21,074 nt of DNA. Origin: an uncultured Flavobacteriales bacterium (GTDB taxonomy: Bacteria > Bacteroidota > Bacteroidia > Flavobacteriales_D > Crocinitomicaceae). Where the stretch lies: contig CAJQOB010000348.1 in the NCBI GenBank assembly GCA_905479845.1, positions 1 through 21,074 on the forward strand. Direction: 5' to 3'. Within the stretch, counting starts at the first letter, position 1, and every line of letters begins with the position of its first letter. The translations under genes and the position numbers were made by a program. Below are positions 20,786 to 21,074 of this stretch, one piece after another. Under the pieces are notes generated by a model, which was not told the origin of the DNA, did no database searches, and was given only the letters and a program-made list of their open reading frames with translations.

Positions 20786-21074
20786 ATGAGTAGAAATCAC
20801 GAAAGTGTCTGGGGATCGTGTCTCAAGGTAATCAAGGATAATGTTTCATTACAAGCATATAAAACTTGGTTCGTACCGATCGTTCCCGTGAAACTTGAAG
20901 ATGATGTTTTAACTATTCAGGTTCCTTCCCATTTCTTTTATGAGTGGTTGGAGGAAAACTACATTACCCTACTACGAAAGGTCATTAAAAAAGAACTCAG
21001 TGCAGAAGGCCGTTTGGAGTACAGTATCATCATGGAAAATAACATGACGAACTCTACACCTTATACAGTAAAAC
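20786..21074 (+). CDS. dnaA: Chromosomal replication initiator protein DnaA, 3' truncated by window end
   Basis: The first 96 residues are visible. They form DnaA domain I (VWGSCLKVIKDNV...YKTWFVPIVPVKLEDDVLTIQVPSHFFYEWLEENYITLLRKVI), with the W-x-x-C-L and Y-x-T-W-F motifs of the self-assembly and helicase-loading domain, then the start of linker domain II (MENNMTNSTPY). The AAA+ and DNA-binding domains lie beyond the window. DnaA binds DnaA boxes and opens the origin in an ATP-dependent way. The ATG at 20786-20788 follows an A-rich leader (TTAACAAATAAC) without a Shine-Dalgarno site, as usual in Bacteroidota. It is divergent from the thioesterase gene. Confidence 0.95.
   Translation, partial: MSRNHESVWGSCLKVIKDNVSLQAYKTWFVPIVPVKLEDDVLTIQVPSHFFYEWLEENYITLLRKVIKKELSAEGRLEYSIIMENNMTNSTPYTVK

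Overview
The window looks like chromosomal DNA from a low-GC member of the Bacteroidota, most likely class Flavobacteriia (a Fluviicola/Crocinitomicaceae-like organism would fit, but that is a guess). The signs are a type IX secretion (T9SS) C-terminal sorting domain, several DUF1573 proteins, TAnnTTTG-type promoter boxes, A-rich leaders without Shine-Dalgarno sites, and a DnaA N-terminus of Bacteroidota type. The window ends inside the first ~96 codons of dnaA, so it abuts the dnaA locus.

Layout. 1-1132: 3' part of a secreted beta-propeller protein with a T9SS sorting tail, closed by a terminator. 1219-3293 (minus): a small unknown protein, an outer-membrane beta-barrel protein with its own terminator and a sigma-54-like promoter, and dapD (lysine/peptidoglycan precursor synthesis). 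3389-5076 (plus): ruvX (yqgF), def (peptide deformylase) and a TPR-like lipoprotein. 5176-7935 (plus): four DUF1573 paralogues, with a short alpha/beta-hydrolase gene inserted after the second. Copies 3 and 4 each end in a strong terminator. 8117-12484 (plus): dnaE, encoding a DNA polymerase III alpha subunit that carries its own DEDDh proofreading exonuclease at the N-terminus and a PHP domain that has lost most metal ligands. Its 3' end overlaps a convergent SirB1/transglutaminase-like gene.

13349-14300 is a gene-poor, repeat-rich stretch. It holds a possible ~65-nt RNA (sigma-54-like promoter plus strong terminator), two operator-like inverted repeats, a small TfoX/Sxy-like gene interrupted by one in-frame TGA, a degenerate dispersed intergenic element and a 26-28-bp tandem repeat. 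A second copy of the sigma-54-like promoter then precedes a small secreted protein (14301). 14819-17056 (minus) is a membrane-anchored patatin-like lipase. 17203-19926 (minus) is a tight hutG-hutF-hutD operon covering the formimidoylglutamate to formylglutamate to glutamate end of histidine degradation. 20020-20439 (minus) is a YbgC-type thioesterase, divergent from dnaA across a 346-bp AT-rich region with two near-consensus DnaA boxes.

Most genes are housekeeping. The least conventional parts are the DUF1573 array, the exonuclease-polymerase fusion with a decayed PHP site, the three -24/-12-like promoters sharing a GG-N10-GT pattern, and the repeat-rich 13.4-14.3 kb interval. I see no CRISPR array, prophage, transposase, tRNA or rRNA gene.
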